Source: Rhodamnia argentea (taxonomy: Eukaryota; Streptophyta; Magnoliopsida; Myrtales; Myrtaceae). Taken from it: a stretch of DNA of 64,000 bases. Shown here one piece after another: positions 1 through 10,308 of this stretch (the first letter of the stretch is position 1; the number at the start of each line of letters is the position of its first letter). The notes under the pieces are model-generated. The model was given only the letters and a program-made list of their open reading frames with translations. It was not told the DNA's origin and did no database searches. The stretch is from the NCBI RefSeq assembly GCF_020921035.1, contig NC_063157.1, positions 4,650,001-4,714,000 on the forward strand, written 5' to 3'. Both the position numbers and the translations under genes were made by a program.

Positions 1-398
1 GTTTCGAAATAAATCCGAATGGTTAAAAAAGTTTACAAGTAAGTCCTTAAATTCCACGTTCTGTTAGTGCCCGACTTCGTAGAAGATTTCCTATTCAGTC
101 GATGGGAAGTAGCCATGAACAATTTTATTTTTTTGAAATCAAAATTTGAGGCCTTAAGTCAGAGAAAAATGAGCAAAATTTGAATATTCGATCTTCTTAA
201 TTGCTCTTAGCCATGCTAGGTAATTTCATCTTAATCACAAAATGCAGGAAATAAGTGTAATCGATTCCACAAGGTACATAATTGTGTGGTAGAGACTAGA
301 GAGAGTTAACCTGTAATGCCGAAGTAACTTTAGTCTATCAGTAAAGTTCTATAAATTAAGATCTCCATCAAAATTGTATAAATAAATAAGAAGAAAAC

Positions 399-1138
399 AT
401 GCTCACTCCCATACAGCATCAATCTCCTCTCTCTCTTGCATCACCCCCGGAGTTACGAAAATCCACTGCATCTAAAATAGACTATCTCTATGAGGTAGCC
501 TTTTCTGAAAACGACAAGATCTCTGAAACACATCTTCCTCTCATCAACCCATATTCAGCCTTTGCCAAACCCACCTCTTTTTCTCCAATTCGCTCCATCA
601 AACATCTTATCCGACACACTCCCCGCTCTGTCAAGGAGTATGTTCGATCTTCCAAGTTTGACCAACATCATATTCTAGCTACACAACAAGAACAGTTTGT
701 TACACTCCAAATTCAACCCATCTTCATTTTGGAGCCATCGGACTTGCTCTTTCCTTTCATGGCCGTAAAGGCCTACCCGTTGTAGCCAGAATTGCTCTCT
801 TGGATACACGGTTCTTAGACTACCAGCATGCCCGTATTGGCACAATCCAGACTACTTTAAATGCTGGGACGATCTTTGTTACTTTGTTTCCAAATTTCAA
901 CATGGCGCTAGCGCACCCGGGACTACCGTCGCCCTTAAAGGTTCAAGCGCAAATTACTGGAGCTCCCCGGACTCCTAATTCTTTGGTTGCTACACTCCAT
1001 TATCGGATGGTCTACGGGGTCGAGAATCATGCCATTGATCTTAACCATCCCACCTCGGATGATGCCCTCATCATCTCAATAGACCATGACCCGGACATCC
1101 TGTGTTCATGTTCCCGGGCAAATACCCGGGAGAACTGA
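399..1138 (+). pseudogene. Broken caulimovirid movement protein (30K superfamily)
   Basis: Two adjoining frames together cover the core of a 30K-type cell-to-cell movement protein. The first frame runs 399-785 from an ATG and the second is open to 1138. The reading frame shifts at about 720-785, where the first frame reaches a TAG. The second frame carries the LLDTRF and YQHA-like stretch followed by a T-x-N-A-G and LFPNFN region that resembles caulimovirid movement proteins. In the family this protein forms tubules or modifies plasmodesmata; here the frameshift makes it non-functional. The leader before it (1-398) is AT-rich with no other gene. Confidence 0.7.
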
Positions 1139-1249
1139 CTCATCAAACTTCTCCCGATAGTTTGGGTCACCAATTATGAAAAACTTCACGAGAATACAAG
1201 GCCGGTTCGGTCAGCTGAACCTCGGTTCACAAAAAAGAAAGATGGTACT

Positions 1250-3079
1250 GTGACCATCAAGTTTGCAAAAGAAAAGGAGGACTCCTCGTCCCTTTTTCCT
1301 TCTTTCCCTACTATTCTCTGTTTCACCCCATGTCCATCCGAAACAGTTAGTATGGAAGACCCGGATCCAAAGAAATTCGTCCGATCTTTTGGTTCCGATG
1401 GGCAACCGATTCATGCCTTTAAGGATTCTTCAGGTCATTGCTTTTGGGATCCAGAATGTTCCTGTCCTTCTTGTACTTCTCCTGTTGAAGAAGACAACGG
1501 GCCCATTTCAAAAAGAAAGAAAAAGAAAAAAGATCCCTTGTATCAACGGTACCTTGACGGTGATCCCACCGTAGGTCCTCTTGGCGAAGACGGCGGAAAT
1601 TGGCAATACCTTGTTCAGTATGGTGCCCCTCCCGTACTTCAAATTCCTTCTCCATCCTCTTGTAAACCAGACCCCCCAAAATATCCACCAACACCGCCTC
1701 AGAAACCCGTTACCAGTCCCTTTTATAAACCCATCCAAAAATGGATCAAGAAAAATCCGTCTTGCTCCATTGATCTCCCAAAACCATACACATATGCTCC
1801 CATCCCCGAACCACTTCCAAGCATCCGTATGTTTCAACTTGGCGATTTTCCTCCACTTCGGCCCAGAGATGAATCTCACTCATCCACTTTAAATTTTCCA
1901 CCACTCGGAAAATTCTCTGACCCTCAGCAGCAGTATTATCATGCTCCTAAGATACCTGCACTAACCGAGATTGACCCACATGGGAAAAAGAAAGGTCCAG
2001 CTCCGACTGAAACTGTTCTCAATTGGCGGATAGAAAATGCCTTAGCCCAAAACGTGGCTCTTGAGAAAGTTTCTACTCAAGTAGATCGAGTTGATCAAGC
2101 TTCTACACACATCTGCAAGATGCTTGCGGATTTCCGGAAGAGAGTCTACATGATGGAAAATCAACGGCTCCATCACCATTACTTAGAAGACCGGACTCCT
2201 CAAATAGAGAAGGTGAAGAGACAGATCCTCATTCTTGAAAATCAGAAAGCTCAACTTGAGTATCAACCACCTTTCTCCTCATTTACTTCCCCTATTTCTC
2301 CATTTCCCTCCCATACACGTCCTACTACTCGTTCGTTCCAAGCTTCTAGCCAAACTTCTTCGACCCCTTTCCAAGAAGTTCTTGAGACAGTACCTTCAGA
2401 TTCGGGTATAAACGTACTCGCTCTTCGAGCTCGTCTCAAAGCAATCAAGAAGGCTGAAGCTGATGCCGAAAGAACAAAATTCTCCGACACATCATCATCG
2501 GTTCCTACTTTTCCAATTCCCCCCACAGCACCGCGAGAACCTCCCGACTCACCTCCACATTCCCCTTCACAGAAGCTACCTTCATTCATGATTTCTAATC
2601 CCATTGAAAGTTTTTTGAGGAAACAAATTCCATCCATTTCCACAATTCAAGCCACTGAGCAAGATGATTCTTCTTCAACATCATCTGCACCACCATCAGA
2701 AACATCTCCTTCTTGAGAATCCGAAAATGATTCTGAACACATTTCAGACGACCAAATCCCAGCCATTATGATGGTCGTGGCGATCCCAAAAGAAGAAGAT
2801 GAAGAAGTGGAATTTGTCAATCTTAAAACCCCTTCAGATCCAAGTCCATCATCTCGTCCAGCCCATTCCTCATCAAGCACGTACTTTACTCTTGATGATG
2901 TTCCTTACCATCGTTGGCCCATGAAAATCCAGGAGTTCCATACATGGCTTGTTGCCAGAAATCTAGTTGAACAAAGCACTTATGAAGTTCTCTTAGAATT
3001 CACTAGCAAGTTCATTGGAACCCCGAAAGATCGGTGGATCTCCATCTCGAACAAGACCAAATTGCTTTTCTCCCGATGA
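1250..3079 (+). pseudogene. Caulimovirid proline-rich/coiled-coil and coat N-terminal region, one nonsense codon
   Basis: A long open frame of 488 codons (1250-2716), after which the same frame stays open to 3079 beyond a TGA at 2714-2716. The first ATG that could start a viral product is uncertain; one lies at 1352. Visible features are a cysteine cluster (CSCPSC) near residue 70, a lysine-rich patch (KRKKKKKD), a proline-rich stretch around residues 120-215, a helical, charged region near 270-340, and a Ser/Pro-rich end. The 2768-3079 part (sequence around YFTLDDVPYHRWP) looks like the start of the capsid region. The frame is lost between 3060 and 3298. Placement between movement protein and zinc knuckle suits a virion-associated/coat region. 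The exact function is inferred from position only. Confidence 0.6.
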
Positions 3080-3297
3080 ACTTTAATCGGGCTATGCGGA
3101 GTCATTCACCCGTATTTTGTTGGTCAACCCACCGGTGAAAGAGAACTCAAGCGAAAAGAGTTCTTTGAACGAAAATGCTGCTCCACTTCTCGAAAGGATC
3201 TTGATAGACATTTCAAAGAGATGATTCGACTCTTTTATCATCTCGAGAGCGGACATCAATCTTAAACCAATCTTTTTAGCCTCCATTCCTAAAGAGA

Positions 3298-6209
3298 TTG
3301 CGAGATGAAGTTGATAAACATCTTCAAAGGCCTCTCCTTGAATCCACACTCGGAGAAATACAGCAAGCTGTTCATATTGCCATTGAAGAAAAATGCAGAA
3401 GAAAAAGACAGTTCGACCAGTTCTTAAAAGAAAACCGCAAGTATGACAAGAAGCGTGAAAGGCCAGAATGGAAGATCAAATGCACCGGAGACCGTAATGA
3501 TCCGTCTTGCTCGGGTCACAAGAAGAAAGTTCATTTCAAGAAGTTTTCATTTGCGAAGCCTCGCAGAAGCAAGTGGAAATTCCTCAGAAAGAAATCACGC
3601 GGTCGTTACGCAAAGCACCGCAAGAAACCCAAGTCTGACGGATGTTATATTTGCAACAAGAAAGGTCATTTTGCAAAGAAATGCCCCCAAGCAAAAAAAC
3701 AGGGCGGTTACATGATCCGGAAGATCTCTCAAAACACTGGGATCTCTCTCGGTGATGAAGACGTTGAATCCATCTTCTCCATTGAAGAAGAGCCGTCTCC
3801 AAACACTTTGTGTGCCATCGAAACTTACTCTTCTGATTCAGACTCAGCCCCGGGAGATATTCTCTCCTTCTTTCCTCTTGCTGATTCTTTCAGAATCCAC
3901 TCCCCAACATTCCATCCCCCACATTTTCCAGTCCAGCTCCACCTTCCAGACAACACCAAATCCATCCAAGTCATTGCCCTCATTGATACTGGCGCATTTG
4001 CATCCCCGCTAGATACCAAAATCCTTCCAGAAGAATCTTGGACACCATATACCAGATATTTCCAAGCGGCCTCGGGAGAAACTTTTACTACCAAACTGCG
4101 TAGTAAACCCCTCACCATCCATATTCTCCCTGGTTGTGAAATCACCACCCAAATCCTTGGATGTCCATCTCATGACAAGGATCTCATCATTGGTTGGGAT
4201 ATTCTTTCTAAGCTCCCACAACTCAAGATAAACCCTAAGGGGTTAAAGTTTCAAAAGAAGTTCCAAGAGTTTGTTGAAATCCGGAGACTCTTTCTCATCC
4301 AACCAGAAATCCTTGATCCCATTTATCAATCTCTCATTTCTCATTGTTCAGAATCTCACCAGCGGTTTGCCCGGATTTGCTCCAACCCTCTTTGGCAAAA
4401 TTCTGACTTTTTTGTCAAAATTCCCTTCAAGAAAAATGGAGAAATCAATCCCACCAAGGCAAGTCATTCGGGTATGAACCCGGATCACCTTGCTCAAGCA
4501 CAAGCAGAATGTGCTCGGCTTCTTTCTCAAGGACTCATTGAGCCCTCTGACTCCCCTTGGGCATGTGAGGCCTTCTATGTCAACAAAAGAGCAGAGCAAA
4601 ATCGTGGAAAGCTACGGTTAGTCATAAATTACCAGCCTCTCAATCTGTTCATCCAAGATGACAAATTCCCATTGCCCCATAAGAACTCTTTGTTCTCCAG
4701 CCTTGCTCAGGCCAAGATCTATTCCAAATTCGATCTTAAGGCAGGGCTTCGGCAATTAGGAATTCATCCCTCGGACAGATTCAAAACCGGTTTCTGCATC
4801 CCTAACCAACACTTCCAATGGAGAGTCCTTCCCTTTGGACTTAAAACTGCTCCGTCCCTATTCCAAAAGGCGATGTGCAAAATTTTCCAACCTATCCTTG
4901 CTAATGCCCGGATCTACATTGATGATATTCTCCTGTTTTCCCATGATGAACATTCTCATGCAAAACTCCTTCGACAATTTCCGAAATTGTGCATACTCAT
5001 GGCATCATGCTGTCACAAAAGAAGATGATCATAGCTCAACGAGAAATTGAATTTCTCGGCATGCGTTTGAAAAATGGAACCTATTGCCCAGGACCACACA
5101 TTGCAGAAGATCTCCAGAAATTCCCAGATGAAAACCTCTCGGTCCACCGGATCCAATCCTTTTTAGGAATTGTCAATTATCTCAGAGATTTCATCCCAAA
5201 AATTTCTCGGATCCTTTCTCCTCTGCAAAAGATGTTGAAAAAGAATCCTCCTCCTTGGTCACAAAAGCAAACCACTTCCATTAAGACCTTAAAAGAAATA
5301 CTGCAAAATTTGCCCCCTCTCCGGATCCCTTCCACTGGAACCGGAATTCTTCAGACGGATGCCGGTGACAAGCACTGGGCAGCTATCCTCCTTGAAGAAA
5401 TTAAAGGTAAGCGAAGAATCTGTGCATACAAAAGTGGAAAGTTTTCGACGGCAGAAATGCATTATCACTCCACTTTCAAAGAAATTCTTGCGGTAAAAAA
5501 TGGAATCAAAAAATTTGAATTTCATCTCATTGGTCATCATTTTTTAGTCGAAATGGACATGTCCTCTTTTCCCCAGATGCTCAAATTCAAGCAAAAGCAA
5601 GTTCCTCATCCTCAACTCTTGCGTTGGGCGTAATGGTTTTCTAAATACTCTTTCGATTCAAAACACATTTACGGAAAGAAAAATATTTTGGCTGATTTCT
5701 TTTCTAGGCCAAAAGAACCTTTCGAATCCATCAACATGTTCATTCGAAAAGAGTTTTCAGGATCCTTCAAAACCCAGAATATGCGTGAACACCGGTGGCC
5801 ATCACACCCGTATCCACCCGATATCCCTCCACTCCTCAAACAGAATTCCCTCTCCGATAATTTTCACAGATTATTTTGGAATTACCATTATGTCATCTTT
5901 AAAGATTATGGTGGATTATTCCTCAAACCAGGTCTCAATTGTGATTATCCGTTCATACATCCATTAAGATGGTCTTCTACCATCCCTTTCCCTTCCGATT
6001 TAAAATGGATGTTTTGGTTTATGTTTCACCTCTACCAAGTTGCCATAGAGTTCCCTTTAGACGAAATCATTAAGGTTTTGTCTGATTCCCTTTTTGGAAA
6101 TTATCGGGACCATCCCCAGAAGTTCTTCCTTGATATTCTCACTTGGTTCCAACCCCTTCAAGCATGGAAACACTTGTTCATTCTTCAAAGACAAGTTGGT
6201 CGACCGTAA
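3298..6209 (+). pseudogene. Broken caulimovirid zinc knuckle-protease-RT-RNase H polyprotein
   Basis: Frame 3298-5028 shows, in order, a basic region, a C-x2-C-x4-H-x4-C zinc knuckle (near 3646), a retropepsin motif DTGA (near 3985), and reverse-transcriptase blocks including a LVINYQPLN-type motif and the YIDD active site (near 4915). The frame shifts around 4975-4990 and continues as 4989-5633 through the RT thumb and RNase H, with a TAA at 5631-5633. The same frame then reopens with the end of RNase H (an ILADFFSRP-type motif near 5690) and a C-terminal extension to 6209. In the family this polyprotein makes coat, protease and the enzyme that copies pregenomic RNA into DNA. A frameshift and a nonsense codon make this copy inactive. 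No integrase follows, which supports a caulimovirid over a Ty3 element. Confidence 0.85.
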
Positions 6210-7019
6210 CCTTGCAGATACACGGTTCTCCTCTTTCATCATCCCTGGTCATTCATTGGACCCTCGGGAGACAAAAGATCCAATGCTGCGAAAACAGGCA
6301 CTACCTCCTTCAAGCCTGTACTCCAAGATCAAGTCTTCAAGATTCACAAGACGTACTCCAGAACTGTATTTGACATCCCTCATGAATACAGAGAACTCCA
6401 GCGAATACTCTGTCAAGAGAATAAGGTTATACCACCCGAGATATGGCCTTACGGCTCGGCGAGTTACTCTTGGGATACACCCAGGACCCATCCTCATGTA
6501 TTCGAAGCACTCCAAGAGTACAACAGCAATCAACCAAGCTCTTCCATGGACACAGATACTCGGTCCTTTGATCCATGGGGCGGACAAATTGTCACAAGAT
6601 CCATACGATTACCCACAACCCGTCATGCCGACGTCCCTTCCTCATCCGAAGCACCTCGGGCGTTCCACATGATCCGCACTTAGACCGGGATCATCTCGGA
6701 CTATGAAAAAGAGCGATTATTGCGAGCCTACGAAGTCGAAAGACGGCCCCTCGACTATGATGGACCAGGCGGCTCGACTCGGACGACGCCAATTATCATC
6801 CCGACCCCAGACGAGAGACGATAATGCCACCTGCTCCATCGGATCCATCAACTCCCTCCATCTGACACCACCTGCTCCACCAGACAAGGCCATGTGCTTC
6901 ATCGGATAGCAGAAGCCCGAAGAGTCGTGTAGTCGTGTATTTATCTGCTCACCTGCTCCACTTTGTAAAAAGAGTCAAGAGTGGCTGCAGAGTTTGTTTG
7001 TTTGTGTGCTTAGTTGCAA
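6210..7019 (+). other. Degenerate C-terminal and intergenic part of the viral insertion
   Basis: Overlapping short frames (6094-6672 and 6143-6373) have no recognisable domain and look like a frame-broken tail of the viral polyprotein. From about 6830 to 6960 a 'cacctgctcca' phrase recurs several times. No host gene is seen. Confidence 0.4.
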
Positions 7020-7130
7020 TAATGGCTTCCTCAGAAGTCAATATTGGTTGGGTGATTGTCGGACCTCACTTATGAGGACTCCTTTGTGTTTTCGCCTATA
7101 TAAGGCATGTTTACCTCTTGTATCGGCCAA
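7020..7130 (+). promoter_or_regulatory. 35S-like caulimovirid pregenomic RNA promoter
   Basis: A TATATAA box sits at about 7097-7103 in the context 'gcctatataaggcatg', some 0.4 kb after the last recognisable polymerase-tail frame. This is where caulimovirids place the promoter of the terminally redundant pregenomic RNA. The expected start would be near 7130, reading into a leader without long frames (7131-7640). Whether it still works is unknown. Confidence 0.55.
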
Positions 7131-7679
7131 GACTTGGCTTCCTTTGTGAAATCCAAGTAAGTGTTTGCTTCTAATGAGTTTCTAAAACACTCCTCTTTCT
7201 CTTCGAGCGGATACTTACGTGCTAAAATGTCTCTACTTCTCTATTACAATGGTTGGTTCAGTATGCTCTCCACTTGCCACAAATCCTGTAATCATCCGGA
7301 AAGTTTATTAGATCTAGTATTGGGTTAAAGCACGTGTAGAGTCCGGCGGGGCCTCTCTCCACTTGTTGATTAACTTCGCAAGTGAGTCTTGGATCTATCC
7401 AATATTTGATCGGGATAAATCTATGGTGGTAATGGATAGTGGATCCTGTGGATCGGAAATTGATGTCTTAAAGGATTAGTTCCAAGAGCAAGATCCGGAA
7501 ACTAACAGGCGATCCCTTGAGTGGCCGGTGAGCCCGTGTGGGATAGCATAATTGTTTCTGATTGAGTTCTTGCTTCCGCTCCTTTGCATGAAATATCACT
7601 CAACTAACTTTGTGTTCACTAAAGGAAAGAGTTGGGTGAGGATGGTTGGAATTGGATGAGATCAAGGGAAGTGATATGG
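7131..7679 (+). other. Putative viral leader and right junction
   Basis: No gene is visible. The segment follows the viral promoter and probably contains the pregenomic leader. I did not find a convincing initiator-tRNA-Met primer-binding site here. The host junction lies somewhere near 7640. Confidence 0.35.
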
Positions 7680-8165
7680 AAAAATTGTTCAAAAAGTCAT
7701 AAATTTATTGCACTTCTGTCAACTTTTTGTCAATCGAGTCATAAATCTTTTTACGTTTTTCCAATTAAGTTCATCTGATCAATTTTGGCAAAAAATAACC
7801 GATGTGAACACCGACCATGCTCCATGATATGATTGACGCTGACATAGATAATTTTAAATAGTATTTTAGTATTATCTTAATTTTTTTTTCTTATTTTTTC
7901 CTTTTCTTTGCTTTTTTTTTTCTGAAGTGGCTGGCAAGGGCTGCCCTCGCCGGCCACTTAAAAAAAAACAAAGAAAATAAAATAAACATACAAAAAAACA
8001 TAATAAATTTTGAAAAAAATAATATAATATTATTAAAAATTATCCACATCAACAAAGTGAAAAAATTTAAGATTTTATTCACAAAATTAAAAGGTTATGA
8101 TTGAAAAGATTTTTTTTTTTTTCCGTTGAAATGACTAAATCAGTTAAAGAACAATAAATTTAGGG
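7680..8165. mobile_element. MITE-like inverted-repeat element with GC-rich core
   Basis: The left arm ('ttcaaaaagtcataaattt', then 'ccaattaagttcatctgatc') and a degenerate right arm flank an AT-rich interior with a GC-rich centre (ctggcaagggctgccctcgcc near 7928). The same organisation recurs at 30.5, 47.7, 49.6, 61.5 and 63.3 kb, so this is a copy of a repeat family. No transposase is encoded. Confidence 0.6.
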
Positions 8166-10308
8166 CTGGGAATTTGACCAGATGACTTTGGCAGAAAAAA
8201 CAGAAGAAGTCAGGTCGGGCAATTTTGAGTAACAATATAAATAGATAGGACCGTACGTTATATGGTACTTGGCGGCTCGGTATGAGTTGTCAATGCCTCG
8301 AATTGGAATTATCTTAAAATAAAGCGCATCCATTGCTTAGTCTTGCAATGAGATCCTCTCCTGGTACTGGACATCAAAATTGTAGATTAGTTGATCGATT
8401 CACAGGGAAGCTCACGCCTACCCAGCAACTCCACAAGCATCATCGCCGCTGTATCTGAGGTTTCTGCCTTCATGTCAATGTTTGGCATCATCAATATACC
8501 TGTTGCTTATGCACTGGCAGCGGAACAGAAAAGATGTTGCCTTCAAGTGATCGAAAGAGACCAGAAAAGATGTCTCAGCTCAACGTAGGAACTGCGCTTA
8601 GGCCATCAATGCCGATCATTACCAAAATTAATGTCGGTACGTAGAGGAAGAAACGCCACGGGTCGGGATGCAATCGAAACAGAACATTCTCACAAGAGCA
8701 CAAGAAAGAGCATCTATGTGTTTAACCATCCACATATCTCCAAAGCCGAGTGTTCAGTAGCATGATACCTTCGACTCAACACCAAGGACGGTGAAGATCG
8801 CCACGTCATTAAAGTTAATGGCTTCCAAGGCAGCCGTTAGCACATTGCTGGAAAGCGGACATTCGTAAAACATCAGTGAAAGAAGATACGAATAACATGA
8901 TTCCATTGACAGACAATCTGTGTTCTGTAATTCAAAAATTATCTTTCAAGACCAAAAACGAAAAACCCGACAAAAGATCACTACGGCAAGCCGAAGCGGT
9001 CCTCAAGCAAATAGCATTACACCGGCGCTGTCTGTCCAAATGGAATCTATCGAATGTCCAGCTAATTTCTATGAGGAGCAAACTAAATAAAAAAGAAATA
9101 AAGCATGCCTTTCTTGATCTTTCACTTCTCTTTTGGCACAGTACAGAGAAAAAAATTGCAAAGAAACCTCCACCGCCGAATACAAAATCTCCTATCGTCA
9201 GGGACCCTTGCTGAATCTGCAATTAAATGACATTGACAGGTTGGGAAAGCACGGTTCTTTGCGTCTTACACCTGGAGAGACAAAGCCTTCCAACAGTCAG
9301 CCAATGACCAATATTCAAAACAGAACATCAACTTTTTAAAGACAGGACGAGCTGGTCCAAGAAAGAAACGGTAGCCATTGTGCCACTATATCATTCCCCA
9401 GAAGCAAAGGTCGACAAATACCAAAAAGAGGAACAAAGAAAGCAATAAAGAAATAAAAAAGAAAACCAACGGTCTAGGTTGAGCTTGATCAGATATACTG
9501 GCCTTATGCAGACTTGAACATCCAGCCAGAACAGAAAGAATAAAGCTAAAAGAGAAAAGTTAAAGCAATTCAATCTTACCAATCAGTAAATCTCGTATAT
9601 CAACAGCAAATCAGCATATTGACATTTTTTATGAGTAACATGTTAACGTTTTTAAGTTTTTAATACCCCACAGCATTCTTGATCCCTACCATGGGAGAGG
9701 AAGCATTTAAAACATAAATGTGGGTCCATTCACTTTGATTCAGCTTTAAAAAGTTTTTTGTGCTTTGGCCTCGAACCTTGAGCACAGTGGCAGACCAAGG
9801 ATTGACATTGAGGGTGGGGGAACATATTATTTCGGGAAACAATGTAGCAGCTTCTATCATGTCTGAAAAGGAAAAATTACAACAACTTGTATATACATCA
9901 TATAATGTATATAAAAGTTGCAAACTTAAAATATCCAAATTACACAATCAACCTTTATCAATAAACTACATAAAACCACTGAACTTGGTAACATTGCAAA
10001 TATCCAGTTCACAACTTAAAGACACAACTGAAGGAACGAGCCCACTGGAAATTCTCTTGCACTCAAATGTGCAACTTGAGACATGTTTGCTAAGTAAATG
10101 TGCTTTTAGAAATTCTTTGATGTCAAATCTGTGTCCGATGCCTTGTTCCTGTTTCAGTTTCCGAAGCAAGAATTCATACTTGCCAACATTCGGAAGATAC
10201 ACATACAGTTGGGTAGCCACAAAAAAGTATTAACCGTGCACTTGCCCTTACACAGATTATCATCTATTATTGTAATGACATGCATATATCCTATCAAATT
10301 ATAATTGC
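8166..10308. other. Region without a recognised gene
   Basis: Short frames exist on both strands (for example 8391-8588 plus, 8876-9214 plus, 9966-10220 minus), but none has a family signature or a convincing splice partner. The 9650-10308 part is immediately downstream of the minus-strand zinc-finger gene and may include its 3' untranslated region. 8.3-8.9 kb might hold decayed exons, but I cannot name them. Confidence 0.4.

Larger units (their letters stand above)
1..7640 (+). mobile_element. Endogenous caulimovirid (plant pararetrovirus) copy, degenerate
   Basis: A plus-strand block that reads in the order of a Caulimoviridae genome: 30K-type movement protein, a proline-rich coiled-coil region, coat-like region with a CCHC zinc knuckle, aspartic protease, reverse transcriptase, RNase H, then a compact intergenic region with a TATA box near 7097. 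No integrase domain and no LTRs are visible, which separates it from Ty3 elements. Breaks are seen: frameshifts near 720-785, 3060-3298 and 4975-4990, and in-frame stops at 2714-2716 and 5631-5633. It is therefore a fossil insertion and not a functional genome. The length fits roughly one full circle opened in the leader, because the promoter lies 3' of the polymerase and the movement-protein leader lies 5'. The genus is not resolved: petuvirus- or florendovirus-like are both possible. Outer boundaries are approximate. Confidence 0.85.

Noticed and set aside
8391-9340. Possible small gene or decayed exons at 8.4-9.3 kb
   Set aside because: A short hydrophobic stretch (MFGIINIPVAYALA) is suggestive of a membrane protein, but no extended similarity or consistent splicing could be found on either strand.
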